A DNA stretch of 60,482 nt from positions 1-60,482 of the forward strand of contig NZ_JTHF01000024.1 of assembly GCF_001043895.1 (NCBI RefSeq). The letters are read 5' to 3'. Under the pieces are notes generated by a model that saw only the letters and a list, made by a program, of their open reading frames with translations, ran no database searches and was not told the DNA's origin. Below are positions 1 to 8,543 of the stretch, piece after piece (within the stretch, counting starts at the first letter, position 1; every line of letters begins with the position of its first letter). This DNA comes from Methylobacterium indicum (GTDB lineage: Bacteria > Pseudomonadota > Alphaproteobacteria > Rhizobiales > Beijerinckiaceae). The translations under genes were made by a program, and so were the position numbers.

Positions 1-134
1 TCCGGGATCCAGCACGAAAAGTCGCGAAGCGTCCTCTTGTCTGCAACGGTGCAGCAGGCAGAGCCGCTTCGCGGCACTTCTTTCGCTGGATCCCGGATCT
101 CCTTCCGCTTCGCTGCAGTCGTCCGGGAAAGGGG
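1..134 (-). repeat. Long-palindrome dispersed repeat, copy 1 (cut by window edge)
   Basis: The right arm (about 85-134) matches almost base for base the right arm of the element at 42008-42176. The left arm is cut by the window start, and only its inner end (tccgggatccagca) remains. The interior matches the reverse complement of the other copy's interior: the shared block around gcgaagcgtcc and gtctgcaacggtgcagca reads on the opposite strand. The two copies are therefore the same element in opposite orientation. It lies just downstream of the flavoprotein gene and could act as its terminator hairpin. Confidence 0.85.
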
Positions 135-179
135 AGGGTGTCATGACGCGGGACTAAAGAGATGGCGAGGATCTAGGAG

Positions 180-1574
180 CTAACAAACCCCCATCGCCCC
201 CGCCGCCTGGCCCGCGATGCGCCCGAGCGCCACCGCCGCCAGCAGCCCGTTGCCCGAGAGATACCCGCCCGGCCCCGTCCCCGAGACGCCGCAGGCCGCT
301 CCGCCCGCCGCGAACAGGTTCGGGATCGCGGCGCCGCTCTTCGTGAGGACCTGCGCGTCGTCGTCGACCACGAGGCCGCCCTGGGTGTGGAACAGCGCCC
401 CGGTGACCCGCACCGCCCGGAAAGGAGGTGTGAGCGCCGGCACGCCGGCGAAGGAGCGCCCGAAGGCATCCCGTCCCCCGTCGCGCTTCAGCGCCTCGAC
501 CTCGGCCAGGGTCGCCGCCAGGGCGTCCTCCGGCAGGTGCAGCCGCGCCGCCAGCTCGGCGATGGTCTCAGCCTCGACGATCGCCCCGGCGCTCTGGGCC
601 TTCCGGAAATCCTCGAACTGGCGGGCGATCCCGGCGATGCGGGCGTCGAACACCGTCACGACGTGGCCGCCGGGCTGGCGCAGCACTTCCGCCGCCTGCT
701 CGGAATAGCCCTTGCTCTCGTTCGAGAAGCGCCGCCCCTCCGCGTTCACCTGGAACCCGCCCTCGGTGACGGTCGCCCAGGTGATCAGGATGCCGTGCGG
801 ATGCGCCACCGAGCCGTGGCCCTGGTGGCCCGAGAGATGGCGGGTGGCGGCGCCCAAGGCCTCGCCCCAGAGCAGCGCGTCGCCCTGGTTGCCCTCGTGG
901 CCGAAATACAGCGCGCCCGAGAGGTCCGGGACGTGCCGGGCCACCAGGGCCTTGTTGCCGCCATAGCCGTTGCAGGCGAGCACCAGCGCCCGGCAGGCGA
1001 CGCGCTCGCGCGAGCCGTCGGGCCGCACGAGGCCGAGGCCTCGAATCTCGCCGTCCTCGGCGTAGAGCGTGTCGACCGCGGCCTCGCACAGGATCGGGAT
1101 ACCCGCTTCCTCGACGGCGCGGGCGAGGCGGTCGACCAGCTCCTCGCCGGACCGGCTCGGCAGGCCGTGCATCCGGTTCGCCGAGTGGCCCGGATAGCGG
1201 AAGTCGGTGATGACCGAGAAGGGGAGGCCGTGGCGATCGGCGAGCCATTCGAGGGCTGGGCCCACGGCATTGGCGAGCCGCGCGACGAGGGCCGGATCGG
1301 GCTCGTCCTTGGCTTTCGCCATGATGTCGGCGGCAAACAAGGCCGGGCTGTCCTCCAGGCCGGCCTCTCGCTGCCAGCGGGTGCCGGGGGCCGGGATCAA
1401 TCCGGCCGAGAGGGCGGTGGAGCCGCGGGGCACGGGATCGCGCTCGATCACCAGAACCTCGGCCCCGGCCTCGTGCGCGGCGAGCGCCGCCACCAGCCCG
1501 GCGGCGCCGGCGCCGATCACCGCGACCGGAACCTCGATGTCGAAGGCGGCTCCCTTGGCGGATTCGATCGTCAT
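180..1574 (-). CDS. FAD-dependent dehydrogenase, fumarate reductase/TcuA-like flavoprotein
   Basis: A 464-residue protein of the fumarate reductase/succinate dehydrogenase flavoprotein superfamily. The N-terminus has the dinucleotide-binding motif GAGAAGL (about residues 20-26) followed by an acidic strand end (VLVIER). The C-terminal half carries HTQGGLVVDDD and the FAD-closing segment GTGPGGYLSGNG. Length and layout resemble soluble tricarballylate or ketosteroid dehydrogenases rather than respiratory SdhA. I chose the ATG at 1574 because it overlaps the upstream hydrolase stop as ATGA; the longer open frame upstream is out-of-frame reading of that gene. It is the last gene of the cluster, and probably desaturates or reduces a carboxylic-acid intermediate. 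The substrate is not known. Confidence 0.88.
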   Translation of the reverse strand: MTIESAKGAAFDIEVPVAVIGAGAAGLVAALAAHEAGAEVLVIERDPVPRGSTALSAGLIPAPGTRWQREAGLEDSPALFAADIMAKAKDEPDPALVARLANAVGPALEWLADRHGLPFSVITDFRYPGHSANRMHGLPSRSGEELVDRLARAVEEAGIPILCEAAVDTLYAEDGEIRGLGLVRPDGSRERVACRALVLACNGYGGNKALVARHVPDLSGALYFGHEGNQGDALLWGEALGAATRHLSGHQGHGSVAHPHGILITWATVTEGGFQVNAEGRRFSNESKGYSEQAAEVLRQPGGHVVTVFDARIAGIARQFEDFRKAQSAGAIVEAETIAELAARLHLPEDALAATLAEVEALKRDGGRDAFGRSFAGVPALTPPFRAVRVTGALFHTQGGLVVDDDAQVLTKSGAAIPNLFAAGGAACGVSGTGPGGYLSGNGLLAAVALGRIAGQAAGAMGVC

Positions 1575-2182
1575 GCGGACAGCTCCGCCAGGATCTCCGC
1601 GACGGGCGCGACGCGGCAGACCGGCTTCAACGCGTCGATCGCGGTCTGGTGGATGGCGGGCGAGAAGGCCGCGCAGGCATCCGACAGCACGGTCACGGAT
1701 AAGTCGCGGACATGGGCGTCGCGCACCGTCGAGGCGACGCCGCCATTGGTGACGATGCCCGAGACCAGCAGCCGCTCGATTCCCGCCTTGCGCAACACCC
1801 ATTCGAGCCGGGTCATGTAGAAGGCCGAATAGGCGACCTTCTCGACCGTGAGGTCGGCGGGCTGAAGCTCGTCCACGAGCGCGTGGCCCCAGGCGCCGGG
1901 CAGAAAATCGCCCTTGCGCAGGAACGGCCGCAGCTCGCGCAGGTGGGGCGAGATCATCGGCTCGCCGCCCTTGCCCGGCACCAGCGTGAAGTGGGTCGAG
2001 ACGATGAAGCCGCCGCGCGCCCGGATCAACTCGGCCAGTGGCCGGACCGTGGCCGGAACGGCCGCGATCTCGGGCGCCGCCTGGCCGGCCCGGCCATAGG
2101 CGCCGTCCGGGTGCAGGAAGTCGTTCTGGAGATCGCAGATCAGGAGCGCGGTGCGCTCCATCGGGATCGGACCATGGCTCAT
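1571..2182 (-). CDS. Isochorismatase-fold hydrolase lacking the catalytic cysteine
   Basis: A 203-residue protein of the isochorismatase/cysteine-hydrolase fold. The general-base Asp is in LICDLQNDF (D17) and the Lys is in VEKVAYSAF (K115). The nucleophile motif, normally T-N-x-C-V-x-S-T-x-R-D-A in amidases such as N-carbamoylsarcosine amidohydrolase, reads TNGGVASTVRDA, so Gly148 replaces the Cys (codons AAT GGC GGC GTC). True isochorismatases (EntB, PhzD) also carry Gly there, so the protein could be active by non-covalent chemistry. It overlaps hyuA upstream and the flavoprotein downstream by 4 nt, implying translational coupling. The fold is secure; the reaction is open. Confidence 0.85.
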   Translation of the reverse strand: MSHGPIPMERTALLICDLQNDFLHPDGAYGRAGQAAPEIAAVPATVRPLAELIRARGGFIVSTHFTLVPGKGGEPMISPHLRELRPFLRKGDFLPGAWGHALVDELQPADLTVEKVAYSAFYMTRLEWVLRKAGIERLLVSGIVTNGGVASTVRDAHVRDLSVTVLSDACAAFSPAIHQTAIDALKPVCRVAPVAEILAELSA

Positions 2183-4245
2183 GCAGGGGCTCCCGTGCGG
2201 GTGACGACCACGTTGCCGAGCCGGTCGACCCGCGCCGTCAGGTCGGGATCGACCACGGTGGTGGCGTCCGGCTGCTCCAGGATCGCCGGGCCGGGGATCT
2301 CGGCGCCGACGGGAAGCGAGAGGCGGGCATAGATTGTGGCCTCGTGCCAGGCGCCGGCAAACCAGACCGGCCGGCTGCCGGTGCGGGCGGCGTCCAGCGA
2401 GGCGTCGGCCCCCGGCGCGAGCGCAGCGAGGTCGAAATGCGGGCGCCGTCCGATTGCCGCGGTGCGCAGGTTGACGATCCGGGTGCCGAGGCCCGGCAGC
2501 AGGCGGCTGAACGAGGTGCGGTAGGCCGCCTCGAATGCCTGCTGGATGATCGCCGTGGTGATTCCGGTGGTGCCGTTCTCGACCGTCACCGGCAGGGCGA
2601 CCGCCACGGTGTGGGTCTGGCCGACATAGTGCATGTCGAGCTCGAACACCGTGTCGATGCGCGAGACGGTGAGGCCGGCGGCCTCGACCACCTCCCGGGC
2701 GGCTTGCGCCTCCGCCACCATCCGCCGGTCGAGGGCGGCGGCGTCGAGGCCGGCCAGCGACAGGTTGAGGGTCTGGACCTGGTCGTGCCGGATGTCGGCG
2801 ATGACGCAGCCGAGCGCCGAGGTGACACCCGGATAGCGCGGCACCAGCGCCCCGCGCAGGCCCACATCCTTGATCAGCGCGCCGACATGCAGCGCCCCGC
2901 CGCCGCCGAACGGCACCGCGGCGAATTTTTGCGGGTCGTGCCCGCGCTCGATCGAGACGAGGCGGATCGCGCCGGCCATCTTGCCGTCGGCCACCCGCAC
3001 GATCGCTTCCGCCGCCGCCATGACGTCGAGGCCGAGGGGACCTGCGACATGCTCCTGGATCGCCGCCTTCGCCGCCTCGACGTCGAGGCGCTTGAGCGCC
3101 CCGCCGATCGGCCGCTCGGCGTTGATCCGGCCGAGCACCACGTTGGCGTCGGTGAGCGTCGGGCGGGTGTTGCCCTGGCCGTAGCAGACTGGGCCCGGCC
3201 GCGAGCCGGCGCTCTCCGGCCCGACCTGGAGCAGCCCGCCGGCATCGACATGGGCGATCGAGCCGCCACCGGCCCCGATGGTGCTGATCTCGATCATCGG
3301 CGTGCGGATGACGAGGCCGAAATCGATCGTGGTCTGGGCGGCCAAGGCGGTTTCGCCCTCGACCACCAGCGACACGTCGAAGGAGGTGCCGCCGAGATCA
3401 CCCGTGATCACGTTCGGGAAGCCGGCCTCCTTGGCGATGGCGGCCGCCGCGATCACGCCGGCCGCCGGCCCCGACAGGGCGGTGCGGACGGGAAGGCGCC
3501 GGGCGGTGGCGGTCGACATCACGCCGCCGTTGGACTGGACGATGTGGAAGCGGCCGGAAAAACCCTCCGATTCGAGCGCCCGGTCGAGCTTGCCGAGATA
3601 GCTGCCGACCACCGGCTGGAGATAGGCGTTGAGCACAGTCGTCGAGGTGCGCTCGAACTCGCGGATCTCCGGCAGGATGCCCGACGAGCGCTCGACATTC
3701 GCGTTCGGCCACACGGCGGCGGCGGCCTCCAGCGCGATCCGCTCGTTCTCCGGGTTGGCGTAGGCGTTGACGAAGCAGATCGCCAGGGCCTCGGCGCCGT
3801 TGGCGATCAGGGCGCGGGCGGCCTCGGCCACCTGGTCCGGGTTTACCGCCTCCCGGATCGTGCCGTCGGCGAGCGTGCGTTCGTCGACCTCGAGCCGCAG
3901 GTCGCGGTCGACGACGGGGACGAAGTCGCCCCACAGGCCCCAGGTGTGGCGCCGGTCGCGGCGGCGCATCTCCAGCACGTCGCGGAAGCCGCGGGTGGTG
4001 ATGAGGCCGATCCGGGCGCCCTTGCGCTCCAGGAGCGCGTTGGTGCCGACCGTGGTGCCGTGGACGATCGAGGCGAGGCCGGCGACCGGCCCAAAACCTT
4101 TCAGGCCGGCGAGGAAGCCCACCGCCTCGTCGCCGCGGTTCGACGGGACCTTGCCGGTCTGGAAGCGGCCGGCGGCCTCGTCGTAGTAGAAGAGATCGGT
4201 GAAGGTGCCGCCGACATCGACGCCGACGATGGCACGGGGGGTCAT
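2179..4245 (-). CDS. hyuA: Hydantoinase/oxoprolinase family subunit A
   Basis: A 688-residue protein, the normal length for HyuA. It belongs to the ASKHA-fold hydantoinase A/5-oxoprolinase family, which uses ATP to open cyclic amides or acts as a carboxylase-type subunit. The N-terminus has VGVDVGGTFTDLF, then HGTTVGTNALLERKGA and GLITTRGFRDVLE. The middle has DLGGTSFDVSL and IGAGGGSIAHVD, all phosphate and nucleotide loops of the fold. The start is the ATG at 4245, overlapping the hyuB stop as ATGA. The HyuB partner lies immediately upstream, so the two should form one enzyme. Substrates in the family include N-methylhydantoin, 5-oxoproline and, in related carboxylases, acetone or acetophenone; nothing here decides between them. 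Confidence 0.93.
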   Translation of the reverse strand: MTPRAIVGVDVGGTFTDLFYYDEAAGRFQTGKVPSNRGDEAVGFLAGLKGFGPVAGLASIVHGTTVGTNALLERKGARIGLITTRGFRDVLEMRRRDRRHTWGLWGDFVPVVDRDLRLEVDERTLADGTIREAVNPDQVAEAARALIANGAEALAICFVNAYANPENERIALEAAAAVWPNANVERSSGILPEIREFERTSTTVLNAYLQPVVGSYLGKLDRALESEGFSGRFHIVQSNGGVMSTATARRLPVRTALSGPAAGVIAAAAIAKEAGFPNVITGDLGGTSFDVSLVVEGETALAAQTTIDFGLVIRTPMIEISTIGAGGGSIAHVDAGGLLQVGPESAGSRPGPVCYGQGNTRPTLTDANVVLGRINAERPIGGALKRLDVEAAKAAIQEHVAGPLGLDVMAAAEAIVRVADGKMAGAIRLVSIERGHDPQKFAAVPFGGGGALHVGALIKDVGLRGALVPRYPGVTSALGCVIADIRHDQVQTLNLSLAGLDAAALDRRMVAEAQAAREVVEAAGLTVSRIDTVFELDMHYVGQTHTVAVALPVTVENGTTGITTAIIQQAFEAAYRTSFSRLLPGLGTRIVNLRTAAIGRRPHFDLAALAPGADASLDAARTGSRPVWFAGAWHEATIYARLSLPVGAEIPGPAILEQPDATTVVDPDLTARVDRLGNVVVTRTGAPA

Positions 4246-5927
4246 TGCTCGTCTCCGGTCGTCAGGGCGTAGTCGCGGGCGGCGGCCTCCGGGCTCACGT
4301 AGCCGAGGCGCAGGTCGCGTTGCAGGGACTGGCGGTTCCGCTCGGCCGGGTGGCCGAATCCGCCGCCGCCGGGGGTCTCGAGCCGCACCCGCTCGCCGGC
4401 CTTGATGCGAACATCCGTCACCTTGGAGACCATCGGCGGGCTCGCCCAGCCATCCGGCGTCTGCCAGCCGAAGCGGTTGAGCGCCGCGGAATGCCCGCCC
4501 TTGACGCCGAACGGCGCCACCTTGCCGCGCTCGCCGAGCAGGAACACGTCGGCATCGGTCAGGGTCTCGATCTCGTAGACCGCGCCCAAGCCCCCGCGAT
4601 GGGCGCCGGCCCCGGCGCTGTCGGGCCGCAGACCCCACTGGGTGAAGACCACCGGATAGGCGGCCTCCAGGATCTCGACCGGGGGAATCGTCGCGGTCGA
4701 GATCGGGTTGTTGGCGTGGCTCAAGCCGTCGCTCTCGGGATTGCCCCCGAGCCCCCCGCCGAAGAACGAGAACATCACCCAGCGCGAGCCGTCGGCCCGG
4801 TGGCCGGCGAGCGAGAGCGCGTTGATGGTGCCGAAGGGCGCGGCGGTGGCGCGATCCGGGTCGGCCTCGGCGAGCGCACCCAGCACCACGCCGATCAGCC
4901 GCAGGATCGTCTCGGTGTAGCCGGCCATGGGCTTCGGGGCGCCAGCGCCCAGCAGCGTCGTCTCCGGCACCGTGAAGGTGATCGGCCGCAGGCAGCCGGC
5001 ATTCGCCGGCACCTCGGTGAAGACGTGCTTCAGGGCGACGTAGCAGGCCGCGACCGTGGTGGCGTGCGAGATGTTGATCGGGCCTTGAGCCGGCGCCGAG
5101 GAGCGCGAGAAGTCGAGCGTCATCGCATCGCCCGCGATGGTCAGGTCGAGGGCGATGGTCAGCGGCTCGTCGGTGATGCCGTCATTGTCGAGCACGTCCG
5201 AGAAGCCGTAATGGCCGTCCGGCAGCGCCCGGATCGCGGCGCGCATCAGGGCCTCGGCCCGGTCGGAGAAGGCCGCGAATGCCGCATCCACGGTCGCATC
5301 GCCGTACTCGTCGAGCAGAGCGATGAACCGGCGCTCGCCGAGGTCGAGGGCGTTGAGCTGGCCGTTGAGGTCGCCCCAGTTCGAGGTCGGCACGCGGGTG
5401 TTGGCGGCCAGGATGTCGACGATGTCCTGGTTCAGGCGCCCGGCGGAAAACAGCTTCACCGGCGGGAAGCGCACGCCCTCCTGGAAGCTCTCGGTGGCCT
5501 TCGGGTTGTAGCCGCCCGGCACGTTGCCGCCGATATCGAGCCAGTGGCCGACCGAGGCGAGCCAGCAGAACAGGTGTCCATCGCGAAACACCGGGCGGAC
5601 GAGGCGGAAATCGTTGAGATGGGTGCCGCCGCTATAGGGGTCGTTGAACAGGAAGGTGTCGCCGGGCACCAACCCGCCCTCGCGCTCGACCTTGGCGATG
5701 ACGGCCTTCACCGCGAAGGCCATGGCGCCGACGAAGATCGGCAGACCCTTGGTGCCCTGGACCAGGGTGTCGCCGGTTTGGGCGTGGTAGAGGCCGTGGC
5801 AGGCGTCGCGGGCCTCGGCGATGATCGGGTTGAAGGCCGAGCGGTAGAGCGTCGCGTCCATCTCGTCGGCGATCTGCTCGAGGCGGCCCTTCAGCACCGC
5901 CAGGGTGACGGGATCGATCGGATTCAT
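4242..5927 (-). CDS. hyuB: Hydantoinase/oxoprolinase family subunit B
   Basis: A 561-residue HyuB-type protein. Family signatures include an N-terminal block (IDPVTLAVLKGRLEQIADEM), FLFNDPYSGGTHLNDF, the GHWLDIGG block, and the C-terminal glycine-rich segment ETPGGGGFGHPAER that ends nearly all HyuB proteins. It is the partner subunit of HyuA in the ATP-dependent opening of a cyclic amide, or an analogous carboxylation. It is translationally coupled at both ends by ATGA: to the lyase upstream and to hyuA downstream. The hyuB-hyuA order and full lengths indicate an intact enzyme. Confidence 0.93.
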   Translation of the reverse strand: MNPIDPVTLAVLKGRLEQIADEMDATLYRSAFNPIIAEARDACHGLYHAQTGDTLVQGTKGLPIFVGAMAFAVKAVIAKVEREGGLVPGDTFLFNDPYSGGTHLNDFRLVRPVFRDGHLFCWLASVGHWLDIGGNVPGGYNPKATESFQEGVRFPPVKLFSAGRLNQDIVDILAANTRVPTSNWGDLNGQLNALDLGERRFIALLDEYGDATVDAAFAAFSDRAEALMRAAIRALPDGHYGFSDVLDNDGITDEPLTIALDLTIAGDAMTLDFSRSSAPAQGPINISHATTVAACYVALKHVFTEVPANAGCLRPITFTVPETTLLGAGAPKPMAGYTETILRLIGVVLGALAEADPDRATAAPFGTINALSLAGHRADGSRWVMFSFFGGGLGGNPESDGLSHANNPISTATIPPVEILEAAYPVVFTQWGLRPDSAGAGAHRGGLGAVYEIETLTDADVFLLGERGKVAPFGVKGGHSAALNRFGWQTPDGWASPPMVSKVTDVRIKAGERVRLETPGGGGFGHPAERNRQSLQRDLRLGYVSPEAAARDYALTTGDEQ

Positions 5928-6790
5928 TGTCCCGCTCCTTCATAGGCGCGGCCGCGGGCCAGCATCTCGGGCGTGCCGATGAGCGCGTTGAGCTCGCCGA
6001 AATCGAACATCCGGTCGGCGAACGGCGTGTTGGTGCCGGCCTTGGCGAGCGAGCCGTAATAGGCCTGGGCGGTGCGGGCGAGCGCCCGGACGATCCCGCC
6101 GGGGAAGATCACGAGGCGAAACCCGATCGCGCCGAGATCGGCGGCCGAGGCCAGCGGCGTGTCGCCGCCCTCGACCATGTTGGCGAGCAGCGGCCGGGTG
6201 TGGCCGAGGGCCTTCGTCACCTCGGCGAGCTGGTTGGCCGAGCGGGGGGCCTCGACGAACAACACGTCGGCGCCGGCCTCCGCATAGGCCCGGGCCCGCT
6301 CGATGGCGCGCTCGAACCCTTCGACCGCCACCGCGTCGGTGCGGGCGACGATCAGGGTCTCGGCGCTGACGCGGGCGTCGAGCGCCGCCTTGATCTTGCC
6401 GACCATGTCGCCCTGGCCGATCAAGGTCTTGTCCTGGAGGTGGCCGCAGCGCTTGGGGTAGCTCTGGTCCTCGAGCTGGATCGCGCTGGCGCCGGCTCGC
6501 TCGAACAGCCGCACGGTGCGCTCGACGTTGAGTGCGTTGCCGTAGCCGTTATCGGCATCGACCACGAGGGGCGTCGCCACCCGGTCGCGCACCAGCGTAA
6601 TGGTCTCGGCGACCTCGCTCATCGCGACGAGGCCGATATCGGGCCGGCCCAGCCGCGTATAGGCGATGGCCGCACCCGAGAGGTACAGGGCCTCGAATCC
6701 CGCATCCGTGGCGAGCGAGGCCGTGAGGGCGTCGTAGACGCCCGGAGCGACGAGGACGCGGTCCTCGGCGAGACGGGACTTCAGGGACAT
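5924..6790 (-). CDS. Isocitrate lyase/PEP mutase superfamily C-C lyase
   Basis: A 288-residue protein of the PEP mutase/isocitrate lyase superfamily, with a TIM-barrel fold. The Mg-binding loop DADNGYG is at about 78-84, QLEDQ at 105-109, and the lyase signature KRCGH at 113-117 with the catalytic Cys115. That Cys-containing loop separates lyases (isocitrate, 2-methylisocitrate, 2,3-dimethylmalate) from phosphonomutases, so a retro-aldol cleavage of a substituted malate or isocitrate is expected. Length fits the 2-methylisocitrate/dimethylmalate lyase group, not the larger AceA. It is the first gene after the 198-bp palindrome and overlaps hyuB by ATGA. Exact substrate unknown. Confidence 0.85.
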   Translation of the reverse strand: MSLKSRLAEDRVLVAPGVYDALTASLATDAGFEALYLSGAAIAYTRLGRPDIGLVAMSEVAETITLVRDRVATPLVVDADNGYGNALNVERTVRLFERAGASAIQLEDQSYPKRCGHLQDKTLIGQGDMVGKIKAALDARVSAETLIVARTDAVAVEGFERAIERARAYAEAGADVLFVEAPRSANQLAEVTKALGHTRPLLANMVEGGDTPLASAADLGAIGFRLVIFPGGIVRALARTAQAYYGSLAKAGTNTPFADRMFDFGELNALIGTPEMLARGRAYEGAGQ

Positions 6791-6840
6791 GACGCGGGGT
6801 GTTCCTCGTTCGGTTTCATCGCGTTTGCGGGGTGCGCATG

Positions 6841-7038
6841 TCTCCTCTCCCCGCGGGCGGGGAGAGGGCTGTGTTCCCGTTCAGGGAACGCAGCGAGGCG
6901 GCAGCCGAGGGTGAGGGGGTGTTGCCGGAGATGGCTCTTCCGTCGCCTCCCCCTCACCCTCGCTCCGGCTTTCGCCTGCGCTCGCTTCATCGACGACAAG
7001 GTCGATGAAGCCCTCTCCCCGCCCGCGGGGAGAGGAGA
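6841..7038. repeat. Nested palindromic intergenic element with perfect 28-bp arms
   Basis: The outer arms 6841-6868 and 7011-7038 are exact reverse complements (core ctctccccgcgggcggg). Inside is a second inverted pair built on gagggtgaggggg (around 6906-6920) and its complement (around 6949-6963), plus two small hairpins (gttcccgttcagggaac, and tcatcgac/gtcgatga). The layout resembles REP/BIME-type intergenic elements. It fills most of the 355-bp gap between the PrpD gene and the lyase gene, the only large gap in the cluster, so it could terminate or trim the transcript there. Confidence 0.9.
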
Positions 7039-7145
7039 AATCCTGTGCTTTTCTGGTGTGTGCTTGAGCTTGAGTTTGGCGTCGATAGACGCCGCTTCAA
7101 GTGTCTCATCTCATCAGTGTATTATTGTGCTGTACTGGCAGAAGC

Positions 7146-8540
7146 TCACGCCGCCAGCCCCAGCAACGCCCCAACCCCCTCCGCCTTGTCGATCTCCGCC
7201 ACCGCGCGGATGACGTCCTCGCTCCGCTCCGTCCCCCAGACCGGCCCGGCGAGCGCCCGGAACTTGTCCCGGACGTCGTCGGCCGAATACGGGTCCTCGG
7301 TGTCGCCGCGGTTGGTGAGCGCCTTGGCCGAGAGCTTGCGGCCGTCGGCCAGCGTCAGGGTGACGGTGGCGGGCCGCAGGGACGGCAGCTGCGCCGTCAT
7401 GGCCGGATCCTCCCGCACCATCACCCGGCGGGCCAGCGACAGGATGCGCCGGTCGGCCCGCGCCTCGTCCCGGAAGGCGTCGGTATTCGCCTCGCCCCGC
7501 ACCAGTGCCGCCGCCAGGGCGAAGGGCAGGGAGAACTTCGCCGCCAGCATCGTCTCGGGGGCCGGGTGGTCGAGCTGCGCCGCCCAGACATAGGTCGCGA
7601 CCTCGACCGACCGCACGGAATCCGGGTCGATCGGCCCGGATTCGTCCCGGATCTGCGCCAGGGCGTCGAGGGCGCCGTGGGTGTAGCGGCAGGCGGCGTG
7701 GCGCTTGAAGTAGTTGCGGGCGATCTCCCAGCGGGTGCCCAGCTCCTCCACCATCGCGTCGGCCGAGAAGTCGTCGGCCAGGATGCCGCCATAGACGGTG
7801 CCGATGCCGTCGCGTTCGGGCAGGAAGCCGCTCTCGGCGAGGTCCCAGGCGGTGAGCCCGAGCTGGTTGGAGAGGCCCGCATAGACGTTGCGGACGGTCG
7901 CCCCCTCCAGCATCGTGCGCCGGCTGGTGCTCAGACCCAGCGACGAGGCGAGCCCGATCGCCCGGCCGATCGTCGCGGCATCGGCCCGATGGAGCTTCGC
8001 CACCGCGAGCGCGGCGCCGACCGTGCCCCAGGTGCCGTGCGGGTGCATCGTCACCCGCAGCTTCGAGGCGATGCCGATCCGCGCGCCGATCTCGTAGCCG
8101 AGGACCAGCGCCGCGATCAGGTCGGCGCCCGAGGTCTTGATCTCCTGGGCGACCGCGAGGGCGGCCGGGACGACGTGGATCGCCGGATGGCCGCGGGCGT
8201 ACTGGTTGCCCTCGTCGAGCTCCAGCGTCGTGCCCGCCGCCCCGTTGACCAAGGCCGCGTCCCGGGGATCGAGCGACAGGCCGCTGCCGATCGCCGGGGC
8301 CGCACCCGTGCGGCGGGCGGCCAGCCGCTCGGCGAGCGCCCGGCATTCCGGTTCGCGCATCCCGGCGGCGATGACGCCGAGGGAATCGAGGAGGACGAGC
8401 CGGGCGCGGTCGATCGCCGCCTCGGGCAGGTCGGAGAAGCGGAGATCCGCCGCGAAGGCGGTCCAGCGCCCGAGCCAGGCGGGGGCGGGCTCGGCCATCA
8501 GCGTGGTGGCCGGCACGATGCCCGGGGTGACGATGCCCAT
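7146..8540 (-). CDS. MmgE/PrpD family protein
   Basis: A 464-residue protein of the MmgE/PrpD family (2-methylcitrate dehydratase, cis-aconitate decarboxylase, iminodisuccinate epimerase). Family features include ALVNGAAGTTLELDEGN, GHPAIHVVPAALAVAQ and the HPHGTWGTVGAALAVAKL block, with the usual all-helical N-terminal part and a smaller C-terminal domain. An in-frame ATG 14 codons in (MAEPAPAW) is an alternative start. It follows the ATPase gene by 3 nt, so it belongs to the transporter transcript. With a methylisocitrate-type lyase nearby, it may dehydrate or isomerise a branched tricarboxylate-like intermediate; this pairing is inference. Confidence 0.88.
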   Translation of the reverse strand: MGIVTPGIVPATTLMAEPAPAWLGRWTAFAADLRFSDLPEAAIDRARLVLLDSLGVIAAGMREPECRALAERLAARRTGAAPAIGSGLSLDPRDAALVNGAAGTTLELDEGNQYARGHPAIHVVPAALAVAQEIKTSGADLIAALVLGYEIGARIGIASKLRVTMHPHGTWGTVGAALAVAKLHRADAATIGRAIGLASSLGLSTSRRTMLEGATVRNVYAGLSNQLGLTAWDLAESGFLPERDGIGTVYGGILADDFSADAMVEELGTRWEIARNYFKRHAACRYTHGALDALAQIRDESGPIDPDSVRSVEVATYVWAAQLDHPAPETMLAAKFSLPFALAAALVRGEANTDAFRDEARADRRILSLARRVMVREDPAMTAQLPSLRPATVTLTLADGRKLSAKALTNRGDTEDPYSADDVRDKFRALAGPVWGTERSEDVIRAVAEIDKAEGVGALLGLAA

Positions 8541-8543
8541 GGC

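Noticed and set aside
387..4272. Long plus-strand open frames opposite the flavoprotein and hydantoinase genes, up to 744 codons
   Set aside because: They are antisense shadows caused by very high GC; the translations are Arg/Asp/Gly-rich with no family features, while the minus-strand frames have clear domains and ATGA coupling.
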